This document shows, in pieces, positions 1-7,953 of a stretch of DNA of 64,000 nucleotides; positions within the stretch are counted from its first letter, which is position 1, and each line of letters opens with the position of its first letter. The notes below the pieces were generated by a model, which was given only the letters and a program-made list of their open reading frames with translations, did not search any database and was not told where the DNA came from. The stretch is from Methylococcaceae bacterium UBA6146 (GTDB lineage: Bacteria; Pseudomonadota; Gammaproteobacteria; Methylococcales; Methylomonadaceae). The translations under genes and the position numbers were made by a program. The DNA lies in assembly GCA_002422395.1 (NCBI GenBank), contig DIUY01000002.1, forward strand, positions 124,001 to 188,000, in the 5' to 3' direction.

Positions 1-2538
1 AACATCCGTTCTATATTTATCTTTAATTGATACTCCATAAGGCGGATTCCCAATCACCACATCAAACCCTTTTGAAAGTCCAAACATCCATTCCGCATCA
101 AAAAACGGGCTACCGGTATTTTGATCATACGGATCCCAAGCCGCAAGTTGGCGGGCGGTGTTGTTATCCCAACCGCTATCGGTCAATAAATCACCCATTT
201 TTTCCCGCAAATTTTTATCTGCTTCGCGTAATTTACGTTTGGTTGCCGGTGTTTTGGCACTGAACAGGCGATGGCGCACGTCTTTTAGTTGCTCTTCAAG
301 GGTGTTGACGTCAGGGTTGGCAAATACGCTGCTTTGGGCTTGGGGTCTGTCAATGCCTATCAATGTATTGGCGGCGACAAATTTGGTTTCTAAATTAGGC
401 AAGGGTAAGATGCCGAAATTGTTTTTATCGGGATTGACAATTTGATCGACGACCAAGGAAATAAAAAATCGCAGTTTGCTGATTTGTATCGCAATCGGTT
501 GAATATCGACACCGTAAATGCAGTTTTCGATTAAAAATAGTTTTCTGGCGTAGTCGGGATGGTTGACGTTTTTATCAAAGGTATTATTGAGTTCTTTGAG
601 TTTGTCGCTAAGTTCCTTGTTGTCTTCAATGCTCATCGCCGCTTGGGTGTCGTGTAAAATTTTGGCGCGTTGCACGGCTTGCCATTGTTTGTTGTCGGGA
701 TCGAGTTTGTGCAGGCAATGTACGAGCTTATGCAGTATGCCCATGGGGAACGCGCCGGAACCACACGCGGGGTCGAGTATTTTGCAGGTGTCGATGGCAT
801 TAATGAGTTGCGTGGTTTCGGTTTCAGTAAAAGGGTTTAGCAAATTGTTGTAACTTAGCAAAGAGCGCAAGTTATCTATTTTTGGAGCGCAGGCTTCGCC
901 TGAATCAGGCAAAGCCTGACCTCCAGCAAGATAGGCTATCAGCGATTCATCGACCATGTAATCGACAATTTCGCGCGGGGTGTAGAAACTGCCGGTTTGT
1001 TTACGTGCGGTGGTTTTGGTTTCCGGGTTGTAACTGGCCAGCAGGTTTTCAAACACTTGTCCTAATAATTCAGGGTCAAGGGCGATGTCCTCTTCAATCG
1101 GCGTGTTTTCGGTGACGGTAAATTTATAGGCGTTGAGGATGTTAATCAGCCCTTTGATGGGAACATCCTTTTGTTTTTTATCGCCTAATTCGTCGCTTAA
1201 ATCGGCATGTTGATCGCCATCAAAAAAAATGTAGTCAGGTACGCGCAGAAGATTGTCCGGGCGGTCTGAAAAGCCGTCTTCGTAAAGAATCACATCGCCG
1301 CCTTGCTTGCCTTTCAGCTGCGGGTCGGGTTTGTCGAGACATTCAAACAAGCCACCGTTCATGAAAGGAACGGTGGTTTCGACGAGCTTTAAAAAGGCTT
1401 GCGGGTCTTTAAAATAGCTTTCATAACGCATCAAGTTAGTGACATTTCGATGCTGTTTGTCTTTGCGAAATTCCCGCTTGCCTGCGGTTTGATTGAGCGT
1501 GGCGAAAAACAGGTTTTGCAAAATGGCGCGGTAATATTCGCTCCGTTGAGTTGTAGCGTTGTAGTTTTTTTCTTTATGTGGATCAAAGTCTTTAATCAGG
1601 TGTGTCTTGATGTAGTTTTCATCAAATAATTCGTCAGGTATTAGGTTTTTTTCTTTGATAAACCAGACAAACAAAATACGGGTCAGCAGTCGAATGAGAT
1701 TTTTAGCGTTATGCTCCCGGACTTTATCGTTTTGTGTTTCGTTAAATAAATCATCGGCATCAAAAGAGGCCATAGGAAATACGACTTCTTTTATTGCCCA
1801 AAAATACCATTGCGATAATTCTTTATAGAATTTCTTATTGAGTTCTTTGGTATCAAGTACCTTTTGCCAGGCGTTATGCAGTTCGACAAAATTACTGACT
1901 TTGTAAACACGTTTGATTTCGGTAAAAGACAGGTCAGAAAGGATGTCAATATGCGCACGATGTGGATTTTCCAGGGCAATATCTTTAATCAGCGTAATTT
2001 TTTCCAGTACATCTTTTTGCGCGTCTTTTTTATGCTGCCGACGGTTAATGAGGGAAAGGGTCATGCTGTCGCCATGTTTGAATAAGACCATAACAGGCAT
2101 TGAAAAGACTTTATTTATCTCGCGGGAAATTTGCGCCAAGTCCGTTCGGGTATAGTGGAGGTCAGGCTTTGCCTGACTGTCAGGCAAAGCCTGACCTCCG
2201 AGTTCAAGGGCAAAAAACAGATAGGATTCAATGATTGTCTGCTCAACTTGATGGGTGCCGAATATATTATGTTGATCGGAGACTTCATCTTTGGAAAGCT
2301 GGAATAACAGGTCGATAGATTGCCATTGGGTAACTTTGGCGGTTTCGGCGTTGAAGTTGCTGTTATCGCTTACATAATATTCGTTAAAGTAGGCGTAGGT
2401 TTTTTGCTCAAAGGGCTGTTGTCTGGTCGTGTTGTAGCCTAGTGTTTCAAAAAGGGCAATGGCGTTTTGGCTCAGGTTTCCGGTTTGAAAGGCTGCCAGT
2501 GCGGATTGTATTTTCTGTTTACTGTGTGTTTGTGCCAT
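1..2538 (-). CDS. Eco57I-type (type IIG-like) DNA adenine methyltransferase, 3' part cut by window edge
   Basis: Class I SAM-dependent DNA methyltransferase of the Eco57I restriction-modification family, expected to methylate adenine and possibly to carry the cleavage or specificity functions of a restriction system. The frame starts at ATG 2538 and stays open for 846 codons to the left edge, so the C-terminus is missing. SAM-binding motif I (DPACGSGAFPMG) lies at residues 589-600 and catalytic motif IV (NPPYG) at 831-835. About 540 residues of N-terminal region precede the catalytic core. Two REP palindromes (2157-2199 and 884-924) are read in frame as short insertions near residues 113-127 and 538-552 without breaking the frame. 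Upstream on the same strand lie a RAYT gene and a PLD-SNF2 helicase, which I take to be the partner. No strong ribosome binding site precedes the start. Function inferred from motifs; target sequence unknown. Confidence 0.85.
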   Translation of the reverse strand, partial: MAQTHSKQKIQSALAAFQTGNLSQNAIALFETLGYNTTRQQPFEQKTYAYFNEYYVSDNSNFNAETAKVTQWQSIDLLFQLSKDEVSDQHNIFGTHQVEQTIIESYLFFALELGGQALPDSQAKPDLHYTRTDLAQISREINKVFSMPVMVLFKHGDSMTLSLINRRQHKKDAQKDVLEKITLIKDIALENPHRAHIDILSDLSFTEIKRVYKVSNFVELHNAWQKVLDTKELNKKFYKELSQWYFWAIKEVVFPMASFDADDLFNETQNDKVREHNAKNLIRLLTRILFVWFIKEKNLIPDELFDENYIKTHLIKDFDPHKEKNYNATTQRSEYYRAILQNLFFATLNQTAGKREFRKDKQHRNVTNLMRYESYFKDPQAFLKLVETTVPFMNGGLFECLDKPDPQLKGKQGGDVILYEDGFSDRPDNLLRVPDYIFFDGDQHADLSDELGDKKQKDVPIKGLINILNAYKFTVTENTPIEEDIALDPELLGQVFENLLASYNPETKTTARKQTGSFYTPREIVDYMVDESLIAYLAGGQALPDSGEACAPKIDNLRSLLSYNNLLNPFTETETTQLINAIDTCKILDPACGSGAFPMGILHKLVHCLHKLDPDNKQWQAVQRAKILHDTQAAMSIEDNKELSDKLKELNNTFDKNVNHPDYARKLFLIENCIYGVDIQPIAIQISKLRFFISLVVDQIVNPDKNNFGILPLPNLETKFVAANTLIGIDRPQAQSSVFANPDVNTLEEQLKDVRHRLFSAKTPATKRKLREADKNLREKMGDLLTDSGWDNNTARQLAAWDPYDQNTGSPFFDAEWMFGLSKGFDVVIGNPPYGVSIKDKYRTDV
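884..924. repeat. REP palindrome inside methyltransferase CDS (copy 1)
   Basis: Imperfect palindrome of 41 nt whose arms read GGAGCGCAGGC and GCCTGACCTCC. It shares its core (CAGGCAAAGCCTGACCTCC) with the copies at 2157, 2569 and 3179. It is translated in frame within the methyltransferase, just before motif I. Confidence 0.85.
2157..2199. repeat. REP palindrome inside methyltransferase CDS (copy 2)
   Basis: Near-perfect palindrome of 43 nt: GGAGGTCAGGC and TTTGCCTGAC face GTCAGGCAAA and GCCTGACCTCC around a short centre. Same family as the REPs flanking the RAYT gene. Read in frame as a Gly/Gln/Pro-rich stretch near residues 113-127 of the methyltransferase. Confidence 0.9.
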
Positions 2539-2568
2539 TGCATTTTTTATGGTTGGATGGAGAGCTTA

Positions 2569-2623
2569 GGAGGTCAGGTTCTGCCTGACTGGTTGCTTGT
2601 TTGTCAGGCAAAGCCTGACTTCC
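2569..2623. repeat. REP element downstream of RAYT (copy 3)
   Basis: Arms GGAGGTCAGG and CCTGACTTCC around a longer loop. It lies between the RAYT stop codon and the methyltransferase start, about 30 nt upstream of that start, so it could affect translation or mRNA stability of the downstream gene. Confidence 0.85.
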
Positions 2624-2630
2624 TTTTATG

Positions 2631-3164
2631 TCAAAAATCATCTTCCGGGAGTATTAGATTTTTATGTTCGGTATGGTCTTTAAATTGCTTCATCAATTGT
2701 TCACGGCCTGTTTTGACTACGCACTTATGAAAACTTGAAAACGGATAATCGTATAAGTTATTTGTGTAGCCGTGTTTTACCGGATTAATCAGCAAGTAAT
2801 TCAGGCGTACCAGATAATCTTTTTCATCACGCGGGCAATAATCCCAATAATTCAACCAGATGTGTTTATAGCCAGCATGATTTTTTCGTATTATTTGACC
2901 TGATTTAAAATGTACGCGCCCTATTATTTTGCTTAAATCCTCGCCTTTATGGCTGTGTACCATAATGTGGTAATGATTATTTAGAATGACCCAATGATCA
3001 AATCGCCATTGACAGCGTTCATATTCTTGTCGCATTAGCTCCAGCAGTTGTATTTTTATCGTATCGTTTAGTAGCGGGCGTTTTTCATGTGTGCTGGCGG
3101 TAATGAAATAGGGTGTGTCATCCAGGAAAAGATGCGCAGGCCGATGAGCTTGTTTTTTCAACAT
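2631..3164 (-). CDS. REP-associated tyrosine transposase (RAYT, IS200-like Y1 family)
   Basis: 177-aa HUH-type single-strand transposase of the RAYT family, which binds and cuts REP hairpins. The HUH motif is visible as NNHYHIMVH near residues 62-70, and the family-typical C-terminal block (NYLLINPVKHGY followed by YPFSSFHKC) is intact. Length matches the family (about 150-220 aa). The gene is bracketed by two REPs (2569-2623 and 3179-3232) of the kind it should recognise. It lies between two restriction-system genes on the same strand, with a weak GAG ribosome-binding site upstream. It looks intact and so may be active. Confidence 0.9.
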   Translation of the reverse strand: MLKKQAHRPAHLFLDDTPYFITASTHEKRPLLNDTIKIQLLELMRQEYERCQWRFDHWVILNNHYHIMVHSHKGEDLSKIIGRVHFKSGQIIRKNHAGYKHIWLNYWDYCPRDEKDYLVRLNYLLINPVKHGYTNNLYDYPFSSFHKCVVKTGREQLMKQFKDHTEHKNLILPEDDF

Positions 3165-3178
3165 CGTTGTTTCTCAAT

Positions 3179-3232
3179 GGAGGTCAGGCTCTGCATGATT
3201 ATTGCTTGATTAACAGGCAGAGCCTGACCTCC
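3179..3232. repeat. REP element upstream of RAYT (copy 4)
   Basis: Arms GGAGGTCAGGCTCTGC and GGCAGAGCCTGACCTCC around an AT-rich loop. It directly abuts the stop codon of the helicase gene (3234-3236) and forms the other boundary of the REP-RAYT-REP module. Confidence 0.88.
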
Positions 3233-3233
3233 T

Positions 3234-6200
3234 TTATTTCACTATCAGCCAAGTCACCAGTTCAAATTGATTGAGATTATCCAGTTGCTGTTTGAGCGGT
3301 GCGATCAATGCGCCACGCTCGGAACTGAGTTTGTGGGCATTGCGTTTTTTATACACACTGATTATTTCATCCGCTGCCGTTTTAAGTAGCTCAGTGTAAT
3401 CTGCCATTTTTTCGCCATAGTCCGTTTCGGTATTGAATAGCTCACACAGCTTTTCATAGGGTGAAGTGAGGCCTTGGCATAATAGTCGATAGATTTCCAA
3501 GATAGGCTTGGCATGGGTGTAGTTATAACGCACAGTGCCATCTGTTCTGATATAGGCTAGAAAGTAGGGCGCAAGCGGATTGATTGCGGCATTGCCTTCC
3601 GTCTCTTGTTTTTGTTTTAAACAAAAAATAACCCCTGGTTTAATACCACCTTGCGCTGTTCCAGAAAATACCCTGTCATCGTAAACGTCTGCATACCCGC
3701 CAGTGGGTGCTGGCACAACGGCGTAAAGACCCAGCGGCGAATCATGCAGATGTTTTTTATGGGTGTCCAAGAAATTCGATAACTCTATCCTGAAATCGTC
3801 CATCGTAAAATCGGTCAACGACAAGCCTTCGTCCATGTCTTCAAGGTCTAGCACTTCGTCTTTGAGTTTTTTTAATTGCAGATTGCGGTAATTAAACTCG
3901 TCTTCTACCAGTTCGTGCCGTGGTTCGGCATTAAGTATATTGTCGTCACCCGTAGCGGTTATATCCACCAGTGCCATTCTGGATTCAACCCGTTGTTTAA
4001 GGTTAAGGTAATTATCAAGGTCAGGCGTTGGCCAGAAGTTGATTAACTGGATAGTCTCATTATTGCTGCCTAAGCGGTCAATTCGTCCAAAACGCTGAAT
4101 GATTCGCACTGGATTCCAATGTATATCGTAGTTAATCAGGGTGTCGCAGTCCTGCAAATTTTGACCTTCGCTGATGCAGTCTGTGGCTATTAGCAAATCA
4201 ATGGTTTTGGTTTCCTTAACCGATGTCATTTTTGCGCGGTTTTTGGAGAGAGGCGAAAAATTGACCAGAATGCTGTCGTAGTCATTTTTTCCTAATGTCG
4301 TTTGAGTTGTGCTACCGCAAACTAACGCGCAGTCTAAACTGAATTCCTGTGTGTACCAGGGCTTAAGGCTGTTGTAGAGATAGCTGGCAGTATCGGCAAA
4401 AGCTGTAAAAATCAGGATTTTTTTATTGCCGGTATTGATAGGCTGGTTGATTTTAGCGGTAATTAAGGTTTTGAGTTCGTGCAGTTTTGCATCTTTATTC
4501 GGTGTGATTTTTAGCGCGATTTTATGTATGAGAGTGAGCGCTGCTTTGTCGCTCTGTAAATCAACAAGCCATCGGTCTAATTCGAGATCAGCCAGATCAA
4601 ATTTTAACTTTTTGCCAACTTGCCACAACTCAGCATCATCGCTGGAATCGTCAATACCATCCTCATCGGGAATAAAGTTTTCCAGATAGGCTGTTTGTGT
4701 GTTGCTTGTTTGAAATTGGGCTATTTTCTCTTCTAATGTAGTGATTTTTTCCAGTGTCCTGTTGATGGAAATTTCAAACGATTTAATCGAACTTTCCAGA
4801 CGTTTTAAGTAATTGACTTTCATCATACCGATCAGAACATTTTCCCTGTCAGCCTGAGTAAAAGCACTAATCTGTTTGCCTGCCAGCACTTCATATTTGG
4901 CTTGGCTTTCTTTTTTTACATAGCTAGACGGGGTAAAGACAGACAGCTTGTATTTAAGTATCTGTTGGTTTAGCGATTCATAGCTGGGAAACTTAGCGTC
5001 TAAGTCAATGCCAGGATAGACTGAATGCGGCTTTAGCCGTTTTGGAAATTTAACCGTTGAATCGCTGCCATAAAAATTAACAATGTGTTTTCTGGAGCGG
5101 GCAATCGTTAATTCGTCAAGCAACACAAAAAGCCCTGAATCGAGTTTATCCAGTAGCGGCTTCATACTGTTACTGGTTTTATTAATAGCGTTATCGGTTG
5201 CCCACGAGGAAAAATGGGCTTGGGTATTTTTAAGTAACTGAGAGATGTTTTTGATTTTGCAACACTCAAACAGTGCATCTTCTTTGCCTTCAGTAATAAA
5301 AGCAATCTGATTCCGTAAGTCTCGCAAGGTGTTATTAACAGGGGTTGCCGATAACATCAGCACCTTGGTTTTATTGCCTGATTTAATCACTTTCTCCATT
5401 AACCACTGAGCGCGATTACTTTTGACCGTGCCATCGTGGTTAGTTTTTTCTAGGGGATTACCTCTGAAGTTATGCGACTCGTCTATTACAATCAAGTCAT
5501 AAACGCGCCAATTAAAATTGCCCAGATCAATGCTATTGGCATTAGACTTTCCGGCCAAACGACCTATATCAGTATGATATAAAAGGGTATAGTTAAATCG
5601 ATCCGTTTTAAAAGGATTAAGCGCGTGATTTTGTCCTGCCTGATAAATTGTCCAATTGCCCGCTAGTTTTTTAGGACAGATGACTAATACCCTGTAATTG
5701 AGTAATTCGAAGTATTTGATAATTGCGAGTGCTTCAAAGGTTTTTCCTAAACCAACGCTATCGGCAATGATGCAACCATTGTGCTTATTGATTTTGTTAA
5801 TAGCCCCCTTTACGCCATCTTTTTGAAAATCATAAAGGGTGTTCCATATTTCAGCATCAAAAAACCCTGTTTTTTCATTAAGCAGCCCTGCTTGATTCTG
5901 CTCATCAAGATAGCTGCCAAAAATATGGTAAAGCGTTTTAAAATAAATAAATTCGGGCGAATTTTCACAATACAGCTGTTCAAAATACGTTAGTACTTGC
6001 GTTTTAACATCTTCGACCAGCCCTGTTTTATCGTTCCATAGTTCATCAAACCACTGTTTCAACTCTCGTCTGTCTCGGTCACTATCAATCACAAGATTGA
6101 GTTCAATATTCTTGCTGCCACCTAGACCTAATCCATTGACGGTAAAATTTGAACTGCCAGCAATGGCTTTTTCTATGCCGCTAGGCTGGGTGATGTGATA

Positions 6201-6572
6201 AAGCTTGCCGTGCAAAAAGTTGGGTTTAACCATCGAGCGGATTTGTGCTTTCTCACGCAGCCATTGCGAACACTGGCGGGCAAGGGCTTTTTGGCCGATG
6301 ACCTGTTCGGTAGCAACAACCAGCATGTCATCTTCAATTTTAAATTCCCTAACGTTCGTTTTATCGGGGTCAAGAGATTTAATGAAAGTGGGCTCGCCAA
6401 ACAGAAAACGCAATTCCTTGATGTTATTTAGGTTTTCTTTTAGCTGCTGATAGGCAAATAGTGTGAAATAAGCTGAAACAATGGAAACATTTGATTGGGA
6501 CTTTATGTGTTCTTTTAAAAAATCACCAACAGTGCCATGTGCGTGATTATCGCGTATTGAGGAATACATCAT
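3234..6572 (-). CDS. PLD-domain SNF2-family helicase (restriction/defence partner)
   Basis: 1112-aa protein combining a phospholipase D-like nuclease module with a superfamily 2 helicase. One HKD-type PLD motif is visible (HGKLY at 121-125, GSSNF at 139-143). Helicase motifs follow: Walker A SVGLGKT (272-278), DESH box (364-367), SAT (408-410), and the C-terminal motifs ATDCISEGQNLQ and QRFGRIDRLGS near residues 800-835. Such proteins occur beside Eco57I-type methyltransferases, and I infer an ATP-driven restriction or phage-defence activity. Start ATG 6572 has an AGGA-like site upstream; a second ATG follows immediately. The methyltransferase lies downstream on the same strand, separated only by the REP-RAYT insertion. 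The exact system type cannot be named from the sequence. Confidence 0.82.
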   Translation of the reverse strand: MMYSSIRDNHAHGTVGDFLKEHIKSQSNVSIVSAYFTLFAYQQLKENLNNIKELRFLFGEPTFIKSLDPDKTNVREFKIEDDMLVVATEQVIGQKALARQCSQWLREKAQIRSMVKPNFLHGKLYHITQPSGIEKAIAGSSNFTVNGLGLGGSKNIELNLVIDSDRDRRELKQWFDELWNDKTGLVEDVKTQVLTYFEQLYCENSPEFIYFKTLYHIFGSYLDEQNQAGLLNEKTGFFDAEIWNTLYDFQKDGVKGAINKINKHNGCIIADSVGLGKTFEALAIIKYFELLNYRVLVICPKKLAGNWTIYQAGQNHALNPFKTDRFNYTLLYHTDIGRLAGKSNANSIDLGNFNWRVYDLIVIDESHNFRGNPLEKTNHDGTVKSNRAQWLMEKVIKSGNKTKVLMLSATPVNNTLRDLRNQIAFITEGKEDALFECCKIKNISQLLKNTQAHFSSWATDNAINKTSNSMKPLLDKLDSGLFVLLDELTIARSRKHIVNFYGSDSTVKFPKRLKPHSVYPGIDLDAKFPSYESLNQQILKYKLSVFTPSSYVKKESQAKYEVLAGKQISAFTQADRENVLIGMMKVNYLKRLESSIKSFEISINRTLEKITTLEEKIAQFQTSNTQTAYLENFIPDEDGIDDSSDDAELWQVGKKLKFDLADLELDRWLVDLQSDKAALTLIHKIALKITPNKDAKLHELKTLITAKINQPINTGNKKILIFTAFADTASYLYNSLKPWYTQEFSLDCALVCGSTTQTTLGKNDYDSILVNFSPLSKNRAKMTSVKETKTIDLLIATDCISEGQNLQDCDTLINYDIHWNPVRIIQRFGRIDRLGSNNETIQLINFWPTPDLDNYLNLKQRVESRMALVDITATGDDNILNAEPRHELVEDEFNYRNLQLKKLKDEVLDLEDMDEGLSLTDFTMDDFRIELSNFLDTHKKHLHDSPLGLYAVVPAPTGGYADVYDDRVFSGTAQGGIKPGVIFCLKQKQETEGNAAINPLAPYFLAYIRTDGTVRYNYTHAKPILEIYRLLCQGLTSPYEKLCELFNTETDYGEKMADYTELLKTAADEIISVYKKRNAHKLSSERGALIAPLKQQLDNLNQFELVTWLIVK

Positions 6573-6942
6573 GATTCAGTCCTGTTTGTGTCATTCCGAA
6601 TGGTAGTTAAGGTGCGTTAGCCATTTTTAGTTGTCTGTTTCTGCTTTATCCGCTACACATTGTCATATAGCAAGCGTTGAATTTTTGCCAGTTAAGGTAT
6701 CTTTTAGCCGTAACTCCACTGCCCACAGTTAAGCAGGAGTAAAACGGCTTCAAACGTTTTTGTTATTGGCGAAAGGCTGATACAGCAACGTCTGAAGCCG
6801 TTGGACTCCAGTCAAAATAGCTTAACTGTGGGTAGTGGGCCGCTAAAAGATACCGCAAATACGACGTCCATGCTGAATATTCGCCGCAACTTAGGTAATA
6901 TGTCGCCACTTCTAAACATCAACCGGATTTTTGAATACTCCC
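6573..6942. other. Intergenic region holding MITE copy A
   Basis: Region between the divergent helicase and trpS genes. Apart from the palindromic element at 6696-6854, I see no gene, tRNA or convincing terminator. Promoters for both divergent genes should lie here but no clear sigma-70 boxes were identified. Confidence 0.5.
6696..6854. repeat. Palindromic MITE-like element, copy A (intact)
   Basis: About 159 nt with nested inverted repeats: outer arms GGTATCTTTTAGC / GCTAAAAGATACC, then CCACTGCCCACAGTTAAG matched by CTTAACTGTGGGTAGTGG, and inner arms AACGGCTTCAAACG / CGTCTGAAGCCGTT. A second copy of the core lies at about 10701-11024. No coding capacity, so any mobility would be in trans. 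Confidence 0.8.
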
Positions 6943-7953
6943 ATGACTAAAGCCATTGTTTTGACAGGCATCACCACCACCGGCACGCCACATCTGGGCA
7001 ATTATGTCGGGGCTATCCGCCCCGCAATCGCCGCCAGCAAAGATGATAATGTGGCGCCGTTTTACTTTCTTGCCGATTACCACGCGCTGATTAAATGCCA
7101 AGAACCCGAAAAAGTCCGCCAATCAAGTCTGGAAATCGCCGCAACCTGGCTGGCTTTGGGGCTGGACACCTCGAATGCGGTGTTTTACCGGCAATCGGAC
7201 GTGCCGGAAATTATGGAACTGACTTGGATGCTCACTTGCGTCGCCGCCAAAGGGCTGATGAACCGCGCCCACGCTTATAAAGCCGCCGTCGCCGAAAATG
7301 AAGAAAGCGATGAGAAAGACCCCGACAAAGGCATCACAATGGGCTTGTTCAGCTACCCCATTTTGATGGCTGCCGATATTTTGATGTTTAAGGCCAATAA
7401 AATCCCCGTCGGTAAAGACCAGATCCAACACATCGAAATGGCGCGCGACCTCGCCGGACGTTTTAACCATATTTATGGCGAGCATTTTGTCTTGCCGGAA
7501 GCGGTCGTCGATGAACACGGCGCAACGCTGTCTGGGCTGGATGGCCGGAAAATGAGCAAAAGCTACAACAACACCATCCCGTTGTTTGAGCCGGAAAAGA
7601 AACTGCGCAAACTTATCAATAAAATCAAGACCAATTCGCTGGAGCCAGGACAACCTAAAGACACCGAAGGCTGTACGCTGTTCAGCATTTACCAGGCGTT
7701 CGCCACGCCGCATGAGGTGGCTGAAATACGCAAGCGTTACGCCGAAGGCATAGGCTGGGGTGAAATGAAACAAGTCTTGTTTGAACACATCAACAACCAC
7801 ATCACGCCCGCACGCGAACGCTACGAAGCGTTGCTAGGATCACCCGCGCACATCGAAGAGCAATTGCAGGAAGGCGCGGCAAAAGCCCGGGCAATCACCG
7901 TGCCGTTCATCAAAGAATTGCGCAAAGCCGTGGGCATTTCCAGCATTTCATGA
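6943..7953 (+). CDS. trpS: Tryptophan--tRNA ligase
   Basis: Class I aminoacyl-tRNA synthetase that charges tRNA-Trp. The HIGH-like signature appears as TPHLGNY near the N-terminus and the KMSKS loop as GRKMSKSYNN near residue 200. Length 336 aa from ATG 6943, normal for bacterial TrpS. An in-frame TTG at 6931 would add four residues; I prefer the ATG because the protein then begins MTKAIVLTG as in homologues, though neither start has a clear Shine-Dalgarno site. The stop codon overlaps the bioA start by 4 nt (ATGA), so the two are probably translationally coupled. Confidence 0.95.
   Translation: MTKAIVLTGITTTGTPHLGNYVGAIRPAIAASKDDNVAPFYFLADYHALIKCQEPEKVRQSSLEIAATWLALGLDTSNAVFYRQSDVPEIMELTWMLTCVAAKGLMNRAHAYKAAVAENEESDEKDPDKGITMGLFSYPILMAADILMFKANKIPVGKDQIQHIEMARDLAGRFNHIYGEHFVLPEAVVDEHGATLSGLDGRKMSKSYNNTIPLFEPEKKLRKLINKIKTNSLEPGQPKDTEGCTLFSIYQAFATPHEVAEIRKRYAEGIGWGEMKQVLFEHINNHITPARERYEALLGSPAHIEEQLQEGAAKARAITVPFIKELRKAVGISSIS

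Noticed and set aside
27..2730. Several plus-strand frames of 60-96 codons at the left end
   Set aside because: They lie opposite the methyltransferase frame, which carries conserved motifs at residues 589 and 831; the plus-strand peptides have no family features.
884..3232. Four similar repeats considered as a degenerate CRISPR array
   Set aside because: Spacing is irregular (hundreds of bases), the units are palindromic REPs and a RAYT lies among them; no cas genes are present.
1..6572. Assignment to DISARM or BREX
   Set aside because: Core genes of those systems (drmA/drmB, or brxA/B/C and pglZ) are not visible; only a PLD-SNF2 helicase and a methyltransferase are seen.
7123..7800. 225-codon minus-strand frame antisense to trpS
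   Set aside because: Shadow of a clear tryptophanyl-tRNA synthetase; the peptide has no recognisable domain.
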